Assembly: GCA_963422465.1 (NCBI GenBank)
Contig: OY730170.1
Coordinates: 1,178,001-1,242,000 of the forward strand
Source: Lichina pygmaea
Taxonomy: Eukaryota; Ascomycota; Lichinomycetes; Lichinales; Lichinaceae
Direction: 5' to 3'
DNA length: 64,000 bases
Shown here: piece after piece, positions 10,743 through 21,799 of the stretch
How the letters are laid out: every line of letters begins with the position of its first letter
How positions within the stretch are numbered: position 1 is the stretch's first letter
The notes under the pieces: model-generated
The model's input: only the letters and a program-made list of their open reading frames with translations
Databases searched by the model: none
What the model was told of the DNA's origin: nothing
Translations under genes and position numbers: made by a program

Positions 10743-12240
10743 CTGACCGAACGGTCGACTGAATGTTTGAACGATTGACCGAACGACGTGGGTGCTGGAG
10801 CGGTATGACTAGTAGATGGGAGACAAGCAGACCAATGCCAGGAAGGGGAGGTATACCAACGCTCACGCTGTCATGCCGGCCTTATGGCCTCGTCAACATG
10901 ATCATCATCACTCAGTACTTCACCTAGAGCCATCCAGCCATCCACTTGTCATCGTCGTCAACGATTCATCAATCCTTAATCACCTTCACCATCGCCATTC
11001 ATCATCCTGGACATCACTCCATACTCCATCTCCTTCTCCATCCTCTCCAACGCCATTGGCAAAAGAGAGCGCAACTCCCTTTCCACCTCATCATTCCAAG
11101 CAGGTACCGTACAGTACACATACCCAACCCCGGTACAAGTACCATGTCGTTTGACGAACTCCGCCCTCCATCCCATTTCTCTTATCCCTTCAAAGCGGAT
11201 TCTCTGGAGAAAACAAGCATGTATACAGAAGTTCTGCATCGCCAAATCAGAGCTAAGAATAAAAAACAAAAATAAAGAACAAACAAAAAATCCATCCTCT
11301 TTCCCCCCCCCCCATTTTCAACATCGTTCGTCAGCGTCCAGTTCTCTGTCCAAACCCCCAAGCCCGCCATGATCGTGAAGCTTGCTACCGTACGGGTCGG
11401 GATCGGTGTGTAGAATAGTCGTTGAAGGACCAGTGGTCACTTGCTGGGGAAGACCCCTCGGTGGTGTGGAAAGGAGGGTAAGTGATGATCATGGTGGCTT
11501 GGAGAGGAAGGCAAGTGACGATCACGATAGCATGAGTGATGTGGAAAGTGGCTTGGAAAGTGGCTTGGAAAGTGGCTTGGAAAGGAAGGTGAGTGGTGTG
11601 GAAAGTGGCACGGACACTGGCGTGAATACTGGCGTGAATACTGGCGTGAATACTAGCGTGGAAAATGGTATGAATAATGCCAAGGAAAATAGCATGGAAG
11701 TTGCGTGGCATTGTACAATACAAAGGATTGTACGGAGTACCTACCAAACTAGCGGCAAGAAACTGACTTCTCTACAAGTAGTGAGTTGATAAGGGGTTGA
11801 CAAGGGGTTGACAAGGGATTGATACGGGGGGGGGTTTGATACACTCGCTCCATACTTCTTTTTTGTACATTCAAGCTTACTCAACAAGTTCCATGAACAA
11901 CAGCTGGCTTAGCAGAGCTCAACGCCATAGCAACAGAGCTCAACGCCATGACAACAACGCCTGGAGCCATGCTTTCAACAAGCTATCGACAACAATCGAT
12001 TTGTCGAGTTCAACACCATTGCATCAACAACTGTTTGCATCAACAAAGTTCAACACAATCCTATCACCAGGCTCAGACATTCCATTTGAAGAAGTTGCAT
12101 ATCATCCCGTTGTCAAGTCCGAATGGGCTCAGCTAGTATGATGGGAGCTTGGCGCAACTTCAGATGGAAGCGCTGCTCAACTTCAAAAAGGTCAGACGAG
12201 CGGAGGAGAGCGGAGGAGAGGAGAAGGAGGGTGAGCTAAG
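10743..12240. other. Gene-free region with low-complexity repeats
   Basis: Lies between the convergent 3' ends of SGT1 and SPO7. It holds T/C-rich stretches, a C homopolymer (about 11305), 12-base tandem repeats (11549-11670), repeats of ttgacaagggg (about 11789-11830) followed by a G run, and short repeats of agctcaacgccat (about 11915-11950). Frames are open on both strands only because the 12-mers lack stops. Confidence 0.55.
11549..11670. repeat. 12-base minisatellites
   Basis: Two neighbouring tandem families, gtggcttggaaa (about three units) and actggcgtgaat (about four units), with diverged copies on both sides (related gtgtggaaagtgg words from about 11485). No function is evident. 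Confidence 0.75.
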
Positions 12241-13680
12241 CTAGTCGCTCTCACCGCCCGAAGTGGTGCTCGCGCGATAGCTGTCCTCGGATCGGATGAT
12301 AGAAGGACGGGTGGCAGCAGCGGCGCTGCTGGACGACGTCTTCGTCGTCGGCCGTTTGGGCCGACCGCCATCCGCCGACAACGAGTTCTGCCGGGTCCGT
12401 CTGGGTCGGGCGGTGCCGCCGCTGCTGCTCGCGTTGCTGCTGCGCCGCCGCACGCGCTCCCTCGGCGACACGCCGTCGTCCATGTCACGCGTCGGCGTCG
12501 TGCTCCGGGACGACGCGCCCGAGAACGAGCCCGACCGCGACGAAGTCTTGTTCCGCCGCCTCTGTTCCTTCTCGATCCGCTCGTGGCTGAGATGGCTATG
12601 ATGATGATGATGATGATGATGATGATGGTGATGGTGATGTTGGTGGTGGCCTTGCTGATGTTGATGTTGATGGGTTTGCGCCGACTGAGACCGTACTTGG
12701 ACGCCGTCGGGCCTCCCGGCCATGCTCCGGGCCTTCCTCCAGCCCCTCCAACCCGTCCACCACAGCCAGCCCCCTTCTTGCTTCGCCATCTGACGCCGCT
12801 GCTGCCGCATCTGACGTCGTAGGCTCGTCCGCCTTTCGTTCTCCCTCTCCCAGTACTCGGTCCGATAGAGCTCCCAGTTCTCCCGAAAGTCGGGGGAGAA
12901 GGGCTTTGGGAGAAGCAACAGCTTGATGAGGTCGCCGCCTGCGGACAGATCTTCCTCGGCCGTGGCGGAAGCGTCGTCCGCGTTCCGTTCCCTCGACGCC
13001 AGACGGCCGACCGGCCGTCGGCCTCGATCCTTGGGCCGTCCGGCGGCACGATCGACGTAGTAGTAGGTCGACGAGCACGGCGAGAAGAGCGACGGCGAGG
13101 GGAAGAGATTTGCGAAGGTCGACCAGACTTCCTTCCACCACGGCCCCTTGATGACGACCACCTTCGCGTTGACGCTGCGGAGACCCCTGTTCGCGACGGC
13201 GACCCAGCGTCGAGGCCATCGGATACCGCGCTCCCACTGGCCGGTCCCCCAGACCAGGATCGCGGTGAAGGCTCCGCCCAGGAGAGCCATCTTCTCGGCC
13301 GTCTCGACGACCCAGTACACGGACCCGCCCACGCCACGGCCGTCCTCGCGCGGCCGCAGGAAGAGGGCGTAGAGGAAATACGCGATCCACGCGCTCAGCA
13401 AGAGCAGGAAAAAGGTATGCTGACGGCGGCGGGCGCGCAGCGTCACGTACTGCGAACGAAGCGAGGCCTCGAGCACGAGCAGATTGAGGTAGATCTGGGG
13501 AGCCGACGACGGGAGCATCGACACGGGGTCCGGCGGCACCGGATCGGACTCGCCGACGTCGTCGTGCTGGGAGATCGAGACCGACGGCGTCGAGGAAAGC
13601 GTTCGAGGTGGCCTCGGGGTCCTGGCGGCACCTGGAGGAGGCGCTCCTTTCACGATCCGGTCCGTCTTGGACTCGGACAT
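12241..13680 (-). CDS. SPO7: Spo7-like regulatory subunit of the Nem1-Spo7 phosphatase
   Basis: A single exon of about 479 residues. Spo7 holds the phosphatase Nem1 at the nuclear envelope/ER, where the pair activates the phosphatidate phosphatase Pah1 and so controls lipid storage and nuclear membrane growth. The core block begins QIYLNLLVLEASLRSQYVTLRARRRQH. Two membrane segments follow (FFLLLLSAWIAYFLYALFL and ALLGGAFTAILVW), then GTGQWERGIRWPRRWVAVANRGLR and VVVIKGPWWKEVWSTF. The C-terminal half is charged, with a WxLYRxEYWERENERR helix, a run of about fourteen histidines and a Ser/Arg-rich tail, much longer than in yeast. The chosen ATG (13680, MSESKTDRIVKG) is the first before a proline-rich leader. 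Confidence 0.9.
   Translation of the reverse strand: MSESKTDRIVKGAPPPGAARTPRPPRTLSSTPSVSISQHDDVGESDPVPPDPVSMLPSSAPQIYLNLLVLEASLRSQYVTLRARRRQHTFFLLLLSAWIAYFLYALFLRPREDGRGVGGSVYWVVETAEKMALLGGAFTAILVWGTGQWERGIRWPRRWVAVANRGLRSVNAKVVVIKGPWWKEVWSTFANLFPSPSLFSPCSSTYYYVDRAAGRPKDRGRRPVGRLASRERNADDASATAEEDLSAGGDLIKLLLLPKPFSPDFRENWELYRTEYWERENERRTSLRRQMRQQRRQMAKQEGGWLWWTGWRGWRKARSMAGRPDGVQVRSQSAQTHQHQHQQGHHQHHHHHHHHHHHHHHSHLSHERIEKEQRRRNKTSSRSGSFSGASSRSTTPTRDMDDGVSPRERVRRRSSNASSSGGTARPRRTRQNSLSADGGRPKRPTTKTSSSSAAAATRPSIIRSEDSYRASTTSGGESD
12597..12652. repeat. ATG/GTG triplet repeat encoding polyhistidine
   Basis: A run of atg and gtg triplets on the plus strand, read on the minus strand as CAT and CAC codons inside the SPO7 C-terminal region. 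It keeps the frame. Confidence 0.85.
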
Positions 13681-14440
13681 CGTCGACCTCGGACGGCGAA
13701 GCGCGACGGCTGTCGATGGATCACCGGTCCCCAAAGCGGCTGTGACCGCCGATACGGCATCATCGCTTCATCTGCGCTCCGGCATCGCGAACCATTTCCT
13801 CGGGGGCTCGGTTGGGCCGTTGCTTGCTTTGCCTCGGTTGTTTTGGATCGTCAATTGACATGCTCGTTGGGAGCAACGTCGCTCGGTGGAAATCGGCTTC
13901 GGGTTGGAGTTACGTACGTATCGTATCGTACGTACCGGCCGCACCCAGGACGCCGTTCTTTAGGTCCTGATCTCGGCGCTAGACTAGGGCTCTCAACCAC
14001 TGTTTTTAGGAACTTTCATCGTGGCGCTATCAGTAGAGTACCAAGGTACTGCACACACACAACGCGATGCAGACAATTACGGTGGCACGTGTACAGTGGG
14101 TACTATAGGGGAACAGGGGAGCTCCTACAAGCTGAAGCTCCCTAAACTTGAGTAGAGAATTATGCTAATTATTGTTCAATGTATGACTAGACCAAGGAAC
14201 GCTAGTCGTACACAACGTACGTGCTGCCAAGTCTCATAGCGAGACGATGACAAGGCCGTCGAATTCCGGCCGCCGCAGCAACGCCTACCGCGGTGCACGT
14301 CCAAGTGCGCCGTTTCCCAAATCCAAGTGCTCCACGCTCACCGTCACGGATCGGATCGTCAAAGGCCCTTGATGTCCAGTGCTCCTACTCGCCTTCAGGA
14401 CCACGCCCAATCGTGATCTTGAACACGAGCCTCCGTGCCT
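13681..14440. other. Intergenic, CGTACG-rich
   Basis: SPO7 upstream region and MFS gene downstream region. It contains dense tacgtacgtatcgtatcgtac words at about 13,911-13,937 and aacgtacgtg at about 14,214. No gene is recognised; the long plus-strand frame overlapping SPO7 is a GC-rich shadow. Confidence 0.5.
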
Positions 14441-16428
14441 TCAGACCGAGTCCGGATCTGGGCTTGGCGTACTCTCGGTCGACGACATCTTCGCGGCTTT
14501 GGTTCTCGCACCGGTGAACAGGATCTGGCCAAGACGGGTCAGCGAACGTGTACCCGGTGCCAGGGGGTGCGAGCTGGCCCTGGAAATACCACTGGGATGG
14601 CGGTGATGCCGCACGTGATGCCGAGCGACCAGGCAAAGGTGGGCAGTCCAAACCGAGCCAGGCTGTAGCCAGCCCACATCGGGAAGACCAGCATGCCGGC
14701 GGCCATGGCGCAGTTGAAGAGCGCAAAGGCTTGGGCGTAGGCGCCAAAGGGCCCAAAGATGCCTGGCTCCTCGGCTTCCTTCGCCTGCACCATGTACGCG
14801 AGGTCCGCGGCGAGCGGTGGCATGACGAGGGCGAGGAAGAGGCCTGGAACGTCGGTCGGGTCAGACGACTCTCCGCAGGTAGCCCCGGGGGAGGGGAGGG
14901 ACGAAGCTTCGAGCGAGGTCCTTACCGATGAGCGCGAGCAAGACGCAGAGGAGAACGACCTTCGCCGTGCCGCGATCGGTGATCGACTCGAGCAGGATGA
15001 GAAAGGGGACGGCGGCGAGAAAGCCGACGACGGCGATCCAGCGTGGCCCGTATCGATCCGAGAGCTTTCCCACGAGCGGGCCGGTCAAGGACGGAGCGGC
15101 GATGCACAGGAAGAGCATGCCGCACTGCAGGGGATCCCAGCCGAAGGTCTGCTTCACCAGCAGAGGGAGCACCGTGTCGAAGCTCGACATGATGCCCACC
15201 TCGACGAAGATGCCGAGCATCGCCGTCAGCAGCCGTGGCGATCGAATCAGGATGAAGACGGTCGGCCTCTTCAACCTGAACTTGGCCTTCCTGTCGGTGG
15301 CCCTCGCGAACAGGCCGGGGCGGGCGCCACCGGACGGCGGCGACCCCTGCTCCGTGGGTCGGTAGACGGGACAGGGCGCGTCGTGATCGTCGAGGCTCTC
15401 GCCCTCCGGCACGCGCTGATACGGCGGCGGTGGAGACGCTTCGCTCCCGGCCGACGGTCCGGCCTGAAAGGTGCCGTACCGATCCATCTTCGCCCGGAGC
15501 AGATACCTTGCGGCGACCTTCTTCTCGATCATCGCGAGACGCAGGAGGATGTCGACGGAGATCAGGGCGAGGGCCATGGCGAAGAGGGGGTAGTATCCGG
15601 CCCGGGTGTAGACCAGACCTCCCACGAGCGGCGAGATCAAGACGCCGACGTGAGCGCTGGTCAGGGCCCAGCCCATCATCTGGCCGACGTCGTCGCGGCC
15701 GACGGTGTCGACCAGCAAAGCCAGTCCGATCGTGTAGACGTTGGCGGCGGAGAGACCTTGCAGGACCCGGCTCACACACAGAACCCACAGGGATCTGCCG
15801 CCGGCGAACATGACCGTGGCCAGGGCCAAGATGCCGAGGCCTACGAGGAGGGACCATCGCCGCGACGGATTCCGATCGGCCAGCCAGCCGAAGATGGCTG
15901 CGACGAATGAGCAGACGCGCGCGGAGACGGGACGGTCGAGCCGGAGACGTCTGCTCCCAGGGACACTCACGAGATCCGGCCAGGATGGCGCCGCCGAAGA
16001 CGGAGAAGAGCAACGAGGTCCAGTACGGCACTGTGGCAAAGCCGGGTGAGGACGCCGATCGAGGAGCAAACAGCACGAGGGGAGGGGGGAAGGGGCGCAG
16101 ACCGTGCTCCGGAGGGACGTGAGAACGCTGCGTCAAGGTGTAGGGAAGCACGGGCACGAGCTGCGATGGGTCGTCAGCGCCGTCGGGGCCAGCACGTCGG
16201 GGCCGGAGCCGGCGTGGGAGCTCACGAATCCGTAGAGGAAGCCGTCCTGACCGACCAAAGTTTAGCCGCGCCTCCTCGAGGGCACTCCGGTCGAGCTTCT
16301 CTCACCGTGAAGATGGACATGCAGACGGTGAGGAGGATGAAGCCCGTCGAGGAGCGGAACTCGAGGAGCCACGGCGGCGGTCTCTCGAGATCCTTGGCAT
16401 CGCGAAGCAAGCTGCGGCGTTCGGCCAT
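14441..16428 (-). CDS. Major facilitator superfamily transporter, DHA1/vesicular-amine-transporter type
   Basis: Seven exons: 16428-16306, 16246-16226, 16160-16103, 16030-15971, 15897-14926, 14843-14590 and 14524-14441. They total 523 codons, and all introns (59, 65, 72, 73, 82 and 65 bases) are GT..AG with matching phases. Splicing gives D-G-F-L-Y-G-F-L-V-P-V-L-P, a family-typical loop end of helix 1. W-T-S-L-L-F-S-V-F-G-G-A-I-L-A-G-S-P-I-F-G-W-L-A-D-R follows, the MFS motif A region (G-x-L-a-D-r). After that come helices with VGQMMGWALTSAHVGVLISPLVGG, a charged central loop of about 100 residues, and the second half with GKLSDRYGPRW, again motif-A-like. It should be a plasma-membrane or vesicular proton-coupled exporter. 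The substrate is not predictable, and no biosynthetic cluster adjoins it. Confidence 0.88.
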
Positions 16429-16578
16429 GTCGGGGGGGGGAGGAGGAGGGGTCAAAACGTGGAGGAAGAGCCGGGCTCGACAAACGAACGACAGCTTCCG
16501 GTCAAGATGTCCGGCTGATACTGTAGGAGAGGATGCCGATGGGGACCAAGGCATGGTGCAGCCGAGGCCATGTGGCGA

Positions 16579-16615
<37 letters not shown>

Positions 16616-18764
16616 TGCCGCCGCCGTTGCCGCCGCCGCCGCTGCTCGTCGGCGTCGTCGACGACAGAGTCGACCGGTGATATAGCACTCCGTACCGTAC
16701 GTATGCGCAGGTCACCGCTCGGCAGGACGCGATCTCACACTTGATGACGGTATGACTTCGCCGTCCGCCCGTCGGCATTCGGGTCCGGCATGGATTCCCC
16801 TCAGGCCTCGTCTGGTCGTAGGAGTTTTGTCTCGAAATTCGATGGAAATCTTCTTTCCACATCGAGCCAGAAATTATTATTGGCCTCGGTCGGGACTGCC
16901 ATCTGCGATTTCACTTACGGTGGGCGGGATCCTGGGCGGGGAGGGGCGGTCGGGCATGCTGCGTCCTAGGGGAGATGGCGTCGCCGGGCTGGACCCCGTC
17001 GCCTGCCTGTCTTTTCTTTTTAGCCGCATTCCGGAGCGCGGTAGCTGGTCGCGGTGGTATGTAATTAGCTGCACCGTCCGAGGAGGAGGAGGGGAGGGGA
17101 AGTCGAGATGTCGACCAAGAACAGGTGCGAGGAGACGGGAGGATGACTAATCAGGGTGACTCCGTACCAGTACTGATTCGGTCTCGTCCAGGTTGATGGA
17201 GGTGAGAAGTAGCAGTACTTCGTACGTACGCAATCACGTACGGTACGTAGTACGTATCGAAACGGACGATGCTGACTGTCCGTACGTAACGGTACGTCCA
17301 TACGTACGAAGTACATACGTACCAGCACGCACTCGCACCCGACAGCGGACAAGCGCGCCCTAGCTCGTCGGGTATCGGCCATCGCCCGTGGCAAAGGTCA
17401 TGTCAGACACACGGCCGTGACGGTCGCCGCGCCTGGACGAGGCTGGACGAGCCCCGGCTCGGTCCTGAAAAAGCAAAGGCGCACGCTACTGCAAGTCGAC
17501 AAAGCATACGGCATCGGATGGGGTTCAGGTCGTCGCGACAAGATCTATGACGGCGACGACGGACCGGCCAGGACCGCGATTGGCCCATTGACTTCCGATG
17601 TGGGGCACCCTCGTCCAGAGGTCGTCGCCGAGGTCGACATGGCGCTGCTGATCCTTACTCTGGATCGAGCGGTTTCCTGGCACGACCGACAAACCTAATC
17701 TTGCAACTGAGATGCCGCTCCTAGCTGCCGGCGATGCACGTCTTAGCTTCGATGCGCCCCGTGCGGCTTGTGTCCGCGGCGGCGCGAAGATGGACTCTCG
17801 AGTGGACGTGAGTACTTACGTAGCTCCGTGCCGAAGCAGCTCTCTGACTTGCGAGCCGTATAGGATGCTGGCGCGGCGGTGCGACTACGTCCTCGAGCAC
17901 GACGAAAATCGAGCCCAAGCTCGTCCGGCGCAGCTACGCGGCCGGCCGGCGATGCGCCCGAGTCGGCTTCTTGCCAGACGGATGTCGTATGCCACGGTGA
18001 CGCGCAAGGAAGATGCCGGACGAGCCACCGGACCTCGAGAGCGGGCACGAGAACGAGACGATGCCACGAGCCGCGACCGAGAGGGAAACCTCCGCGCCGG
18101 AGAGACCGAGAATGCTGGACCGGCTGTCCTTGACGTCGATCGATCATTGTACGGAGTATGGTGGGGCAATGTCCCACCGACCAGGCCCCTCTGCCGACCG
18201 ACCACGGCCGAAGCGGTGCCACCGATCCCCTCCTGGAAGAGTGGTTTTTGTACGAATCACTGCCCAGCTAGCGTAACGTATATCGCCGACTGGACGTACG
18301 TGTTTCGTACGGTAGCAGGGCCGTGCCCGCCGGAACCGGCTGGAGTGCCCCGCGATCCTGATGATACGCATGCCGAGGCAGCCGTAGCTGGATCGAGTTC
18401 GCCAGAGCACGACCGGTGAAGGTGGTGGTGCAGGCGGGGACTGCAGGGCAGTGCTCCTCGAATGCAGGGTGCGCCGGCGCGACCAGATCCGAATTGCTCC
18501 GTCACACGCGGAGTACGTTCGTACTCCCCTACGTACTGTACTTCCGAACGTACCGAGTACGTACGAGTATGATGTGAGCAAAGTAAAGCTGACGGCAGAG
18601 CCGCATCGTCAGGACTCCCGAGTCCTCCAGATACGATCCAATCGTGCCAACGTCTAGTATATCCTCTATGTACTCCGCACATCACCGACTGCCTGACGAC
18701 ATGTCCTCTCAAGTCATCTGCTGGAGGCCGGACGGTTGAGAAGACTTGGGGGCCTGATCCGTCC
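16429..18764. other. GC-rich gene-free interval before the transposon nest
   Basis: MFS gene promoter side followed by about 2 kb without a recognisable gene. A CCG microsatellite lies at about 16,577-16,645. Palindromic CGTACG/TACGTA words cluster at 17,217-17,330, 18,290-18,312 and 18,509-18,568. TACGGAGTRC motifs occur at 16,685, 17,159, 18,150 and 18,669. Several long frames overlap one another on both strands and look like products of high GC. Confidence 0.5.
16577..16645. repeat. CCG triplet microsatellite
   Basis: CCG units with a few CCGTTG interruptions, lying in the upstream region of the MFS transporter gene, probably within its 5' UTR or promoter. Confidence 0.85.
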
Positions 18765-19722
18765 TTGGACAACCACAGAAGTACTTTGACCAGCAGCGGC
18801 CTGATGGCTCACTGTAGTATTTGGACATGGTCACTGATCTTCCAGCTTACTAATGGTACTGTGCTAACATCATCATATGTACCACTCCTGTACGGCAGCC
18901 TATATCGGCCAGACCGCAAAAACTCGAAAACCCGAGAATCACTGTCACTGAAAATTGTCGCTCTGAGTCGTCACATTGAATCCACCCTCAACACTGTACA
19001 GAACAATCACCGGGAGCTGCTAGACAGTAGTGTCAGCCCACAGAGTCACTAAAGAGCTAATCACTTGATCAAAATAAGTAGTCAGGAACTCCCTCCTGTT
19101 GTTGAGATTCATTCCAACCACAGAGCTCTCTACCAGCCATGTTGTTGTTCAGTGTATGGGTACCACAGTAAGTGATAGACTATTCTATTCATTGTCTAGT
19201 ACAGAGACTAGTAACAGAAATCTATAGCTGGCAGATCTCACTCTATTGTGAGCATCATGTTGCTACTCAAGGACCACCCTACCAGTCACAACATTGTTCT
19301 TCAGCCCAGACAAAACCTTCCCTCCAACCACTCTGAGCTTTGTGTGGTGGAAAGCCTTCTGATTCAGAGCAGGTTAGTCAGTCTATACATATTAGTTAGC
19401 TGTGAATAATAAAGCTATAACTAACTGACCATCCAGATTCTTCCCAGTACAACTACGTTCAAGGACCACTACTTTTGACAATCGCCGGATTTTGTCATAA
19501 GTCCTGGAGACCAGCCGAGTTCCACCCTGAAACCACCAAAATCTTAAGGTGGAAAACCATCACTTTGGAAAAGTTGACCTGTTTGTCAATAGTTGTGATC
19601 CCAGACTCCATGATCTTTAACTTCAACAAGTACGTACGTAGATATACCGTAGTCGATCACGTGACGCTCGTTATCACCCAACGCTCGGTATTTGTAGATT
19701 TTGACCTTTTTTTTATATCGCC
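18765..19722. other. AT-richer unassigned flank of the transposon nest
   Basis: Composition drops sharply from the GC-rich left side. No open frame of interest. The 3' end has acaagtacgtacgtagatataccgtagtcg-like sequence (19,627-19,655) and a TATA-like run just before the Fot1-type transposase start, so part of it may be the 5' terminus of that transposon. I found no terminal inverted repeat because its partner would lie outside the window. Confidence 0.4.
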
Positions 19723-20438
19723 ATGGAGAGGTCATACAACAACTGAATGAGTGATGCTCTTGCTGAGCTGGACCTAGCGGATCGAATCAACTATACGGCA
19801 ACTGCTGTAAAGCATGATATCAGTTGTCATGCACTTTCTCGTCACCACCAGGGGAAGAGCACCTCCCGAAAAGAAGTTAACTCCACAATCATCAAAGCTC
19901 TCTCCGATAGCCAGGAAGCAGTTCTGGTAGAGCGTATCAGTGCTCTGAGCCTTAAGGGATGGCCAATGACACCTCAGGTTGTCTGAGACTTGGCAGAACG
20001 TATTGCCAGAAGACCTCTTGGGAAGTGCTGGACGCAAAACTTTGTGCAACGTCATTTGGACAGTATTGAAAGTGTCTACCTGAAGCCTATAGATAAGAAG
20101 CGTAAATAGGCAGAATCTATAGCCCAAATCAAGGCTTTTTACCAGCTGGTATTACTATCCCCAGTATTATTGATGAATTCTTGCTAATCTTCATATAGCT
20201 AGATGACGCTATTGAGAAACACCATATCACAGCGGATAACATCTACAATGTTGACGAGAAAGGCTTCCTTATTGGCCAGGGGCATGCCACACGACAAATT
20301 GTCAACAAGGAGGCATGGAAAGCTGGCAGGATTCTAGGTGTTAATCAAGATGGGAGTTGAGAGTTTGTGACTCTAGTTGCATGTGTTCAAGCAACTGGAT
20401 CATATATCCCTCCAACTCTTATCTACCAAGGTCAATCT
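19723..20438 (+). mobile_element. Fot1/pogo-type DNA transposon, 5' part of transposase
   Basis: The N-terminal half of a Tc1/mariner-superfamily transposase of the pogo/Fot1 branch, starting at ATG 19,723. A helix-turn-helix region (TAVKHDISCHALSRHHQGKST) is followed by a CENP-B-like half (LSLKGWPMTPQVV, then WTQNFVQRHLDSI) and the first catalytic aspartate block NVDEKGFLIGQG. A 50-base intron at 20,149-20,198 (gtatta..atag, gctaat branch site) joins FYQL to LDDAIEKHHI. The frame has premature stops (TGA near 19,744 and 19,984, TAG near 20,107), so it is a pseudogene. It is cut by LINE1 at 20,438/20,439 and continues at 29,301. Confidence 0.85.
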
Positions 20439-21799
20439 ACAGAACACCTTCAGAAAACAAGTTCATGAGCTAGCCAGTTCCTCAAAATTCTGGAAGCTTG
20501 CAAAGTGGGGAAAATCAAAAGCTAACAAGACCCCTGATCTTCCTCTGGTCCCTGATCTGGAGACTCAAGAAGGACTAGCCAAAAGCTTTGAGGAGAAGAC
20601 AAAATCTTTCTCAGCTCAATTCTTTCCAGAAGCACTTGTTCCAGAACCAAGTACAGAAAGTCACCAGAGTACCCCAGAGATCCAGCTTTCTCAGGAGGTT
20701 ACCACTGAAGAAGTGGAGCAAATTCTGAACAAGAAGAAACCTTTTACAGCAGGAGGAAAAGACAAACTGCCAAATGGATTTCTGAAAGCTCTGGGCCCCA
20801 AGTTCTGCCAAGCTATAGCTGTTCTCACATCAACATGCTGGAGACTAGAATACTTTCCAGAGAGATTCAAGAATGCAAAAACAGTCTGTCTAAGAAAACC
20901 TGGCAAGGGAATCTATAACCAAGCTAAAGCCTGGCGCCCTATAGCTCTGCTAAACACAACTGGCAAGCTGATGGAAGCTATTACAGCAGCCAGACTAAGC
21001 AAGGTAGCAGAAGAGGCTAAACTCTCGCCAGAAATTCAGATGGGGTTCAGGAAAGGCAGATCAACTGAATCAGCACTTTTCCTTCTAACTTCCCAAGTGG
21101 AAAAAGTCTGGAAAGAAGGCATGGTTGCATCTCTACTTTCTCTGGACATCTCAGGAGCATATGACAGAGTTCTTCCAGAGATTCTTCAAAAGATTCTGGA
21201 GAGAAAAGGAATACCTCTCTGGCTAACTTCTTGGATCCTCTCTTTCTGTACCAGACGTACCACCACCCTAGTTTTTGATGACTCTGAGTCCTCTTCTATT
21301 CCTATTCACTGTGGAGTCCCCCAAGGTTCCCCTTTGTCTCCTATTCTTTTTCTATTCTATATTTCTGAACTTCATAAGACTGTACATTCTCCTACTACTG
21401 GTGTTTCTGCTCTGGGATTTGCAGATGATACAAATCTGCTTGCATTTGGACACTCTCTTAAAAGCAACCTTCTGAAGTTGAAGAATACACATCTTAAATG
21501 TCTATCTTGGGCTGCAAGACATGGAATGGTCTTCTCTCCTGAGAAATATGAAATACTTCATTTTTCCAGAAGAAGATCAGACAATCTGCAGCTCAAGCTT
21601 AGACTTGGGAATGTGATTCTAAAACCAAAAGAAGAAGTGCGAGTATTGGGAGTGTACCTGGATGCCAAACTCCACTGGCACAAACACCAGAGAATTATTC
21701 TTCAAAAAGCACAAAAAGCACTATCTTCTCTTTCTAGAACCTCTTACTCCACCTGGGGCTTTCCAGTTCTCACAGCACGCCTTGTGTACACTGCAATAC

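Noticed and set aside
11382-11789. Frame with GLES and GVNT repeats
   Set aside because: Produced by 12-base minisatellites without stops; open on the opposite strand too.
13417-14145. Plus-strand frame of 242 codons
   Set aside because: Overlaps the SPO7 N-terminal exon on the other strand and has no protein-like content.
14759-15910. Long plus-strand frame over the MFS gene
   Set aside because: Antisense shadow of a GC-rich seven-exon gene whose minus-strand exons splice cleanly into an MFS protein; the plus-strand product is low-complexity and charged.
17712-18419. Overlapping frames on both strands between 17.7 and 18.8 kb
   Set aside because: Arg- and Pro-rich translations in several frames at once, no domain, no intron logic; expected by chance in GC-rich DNA.
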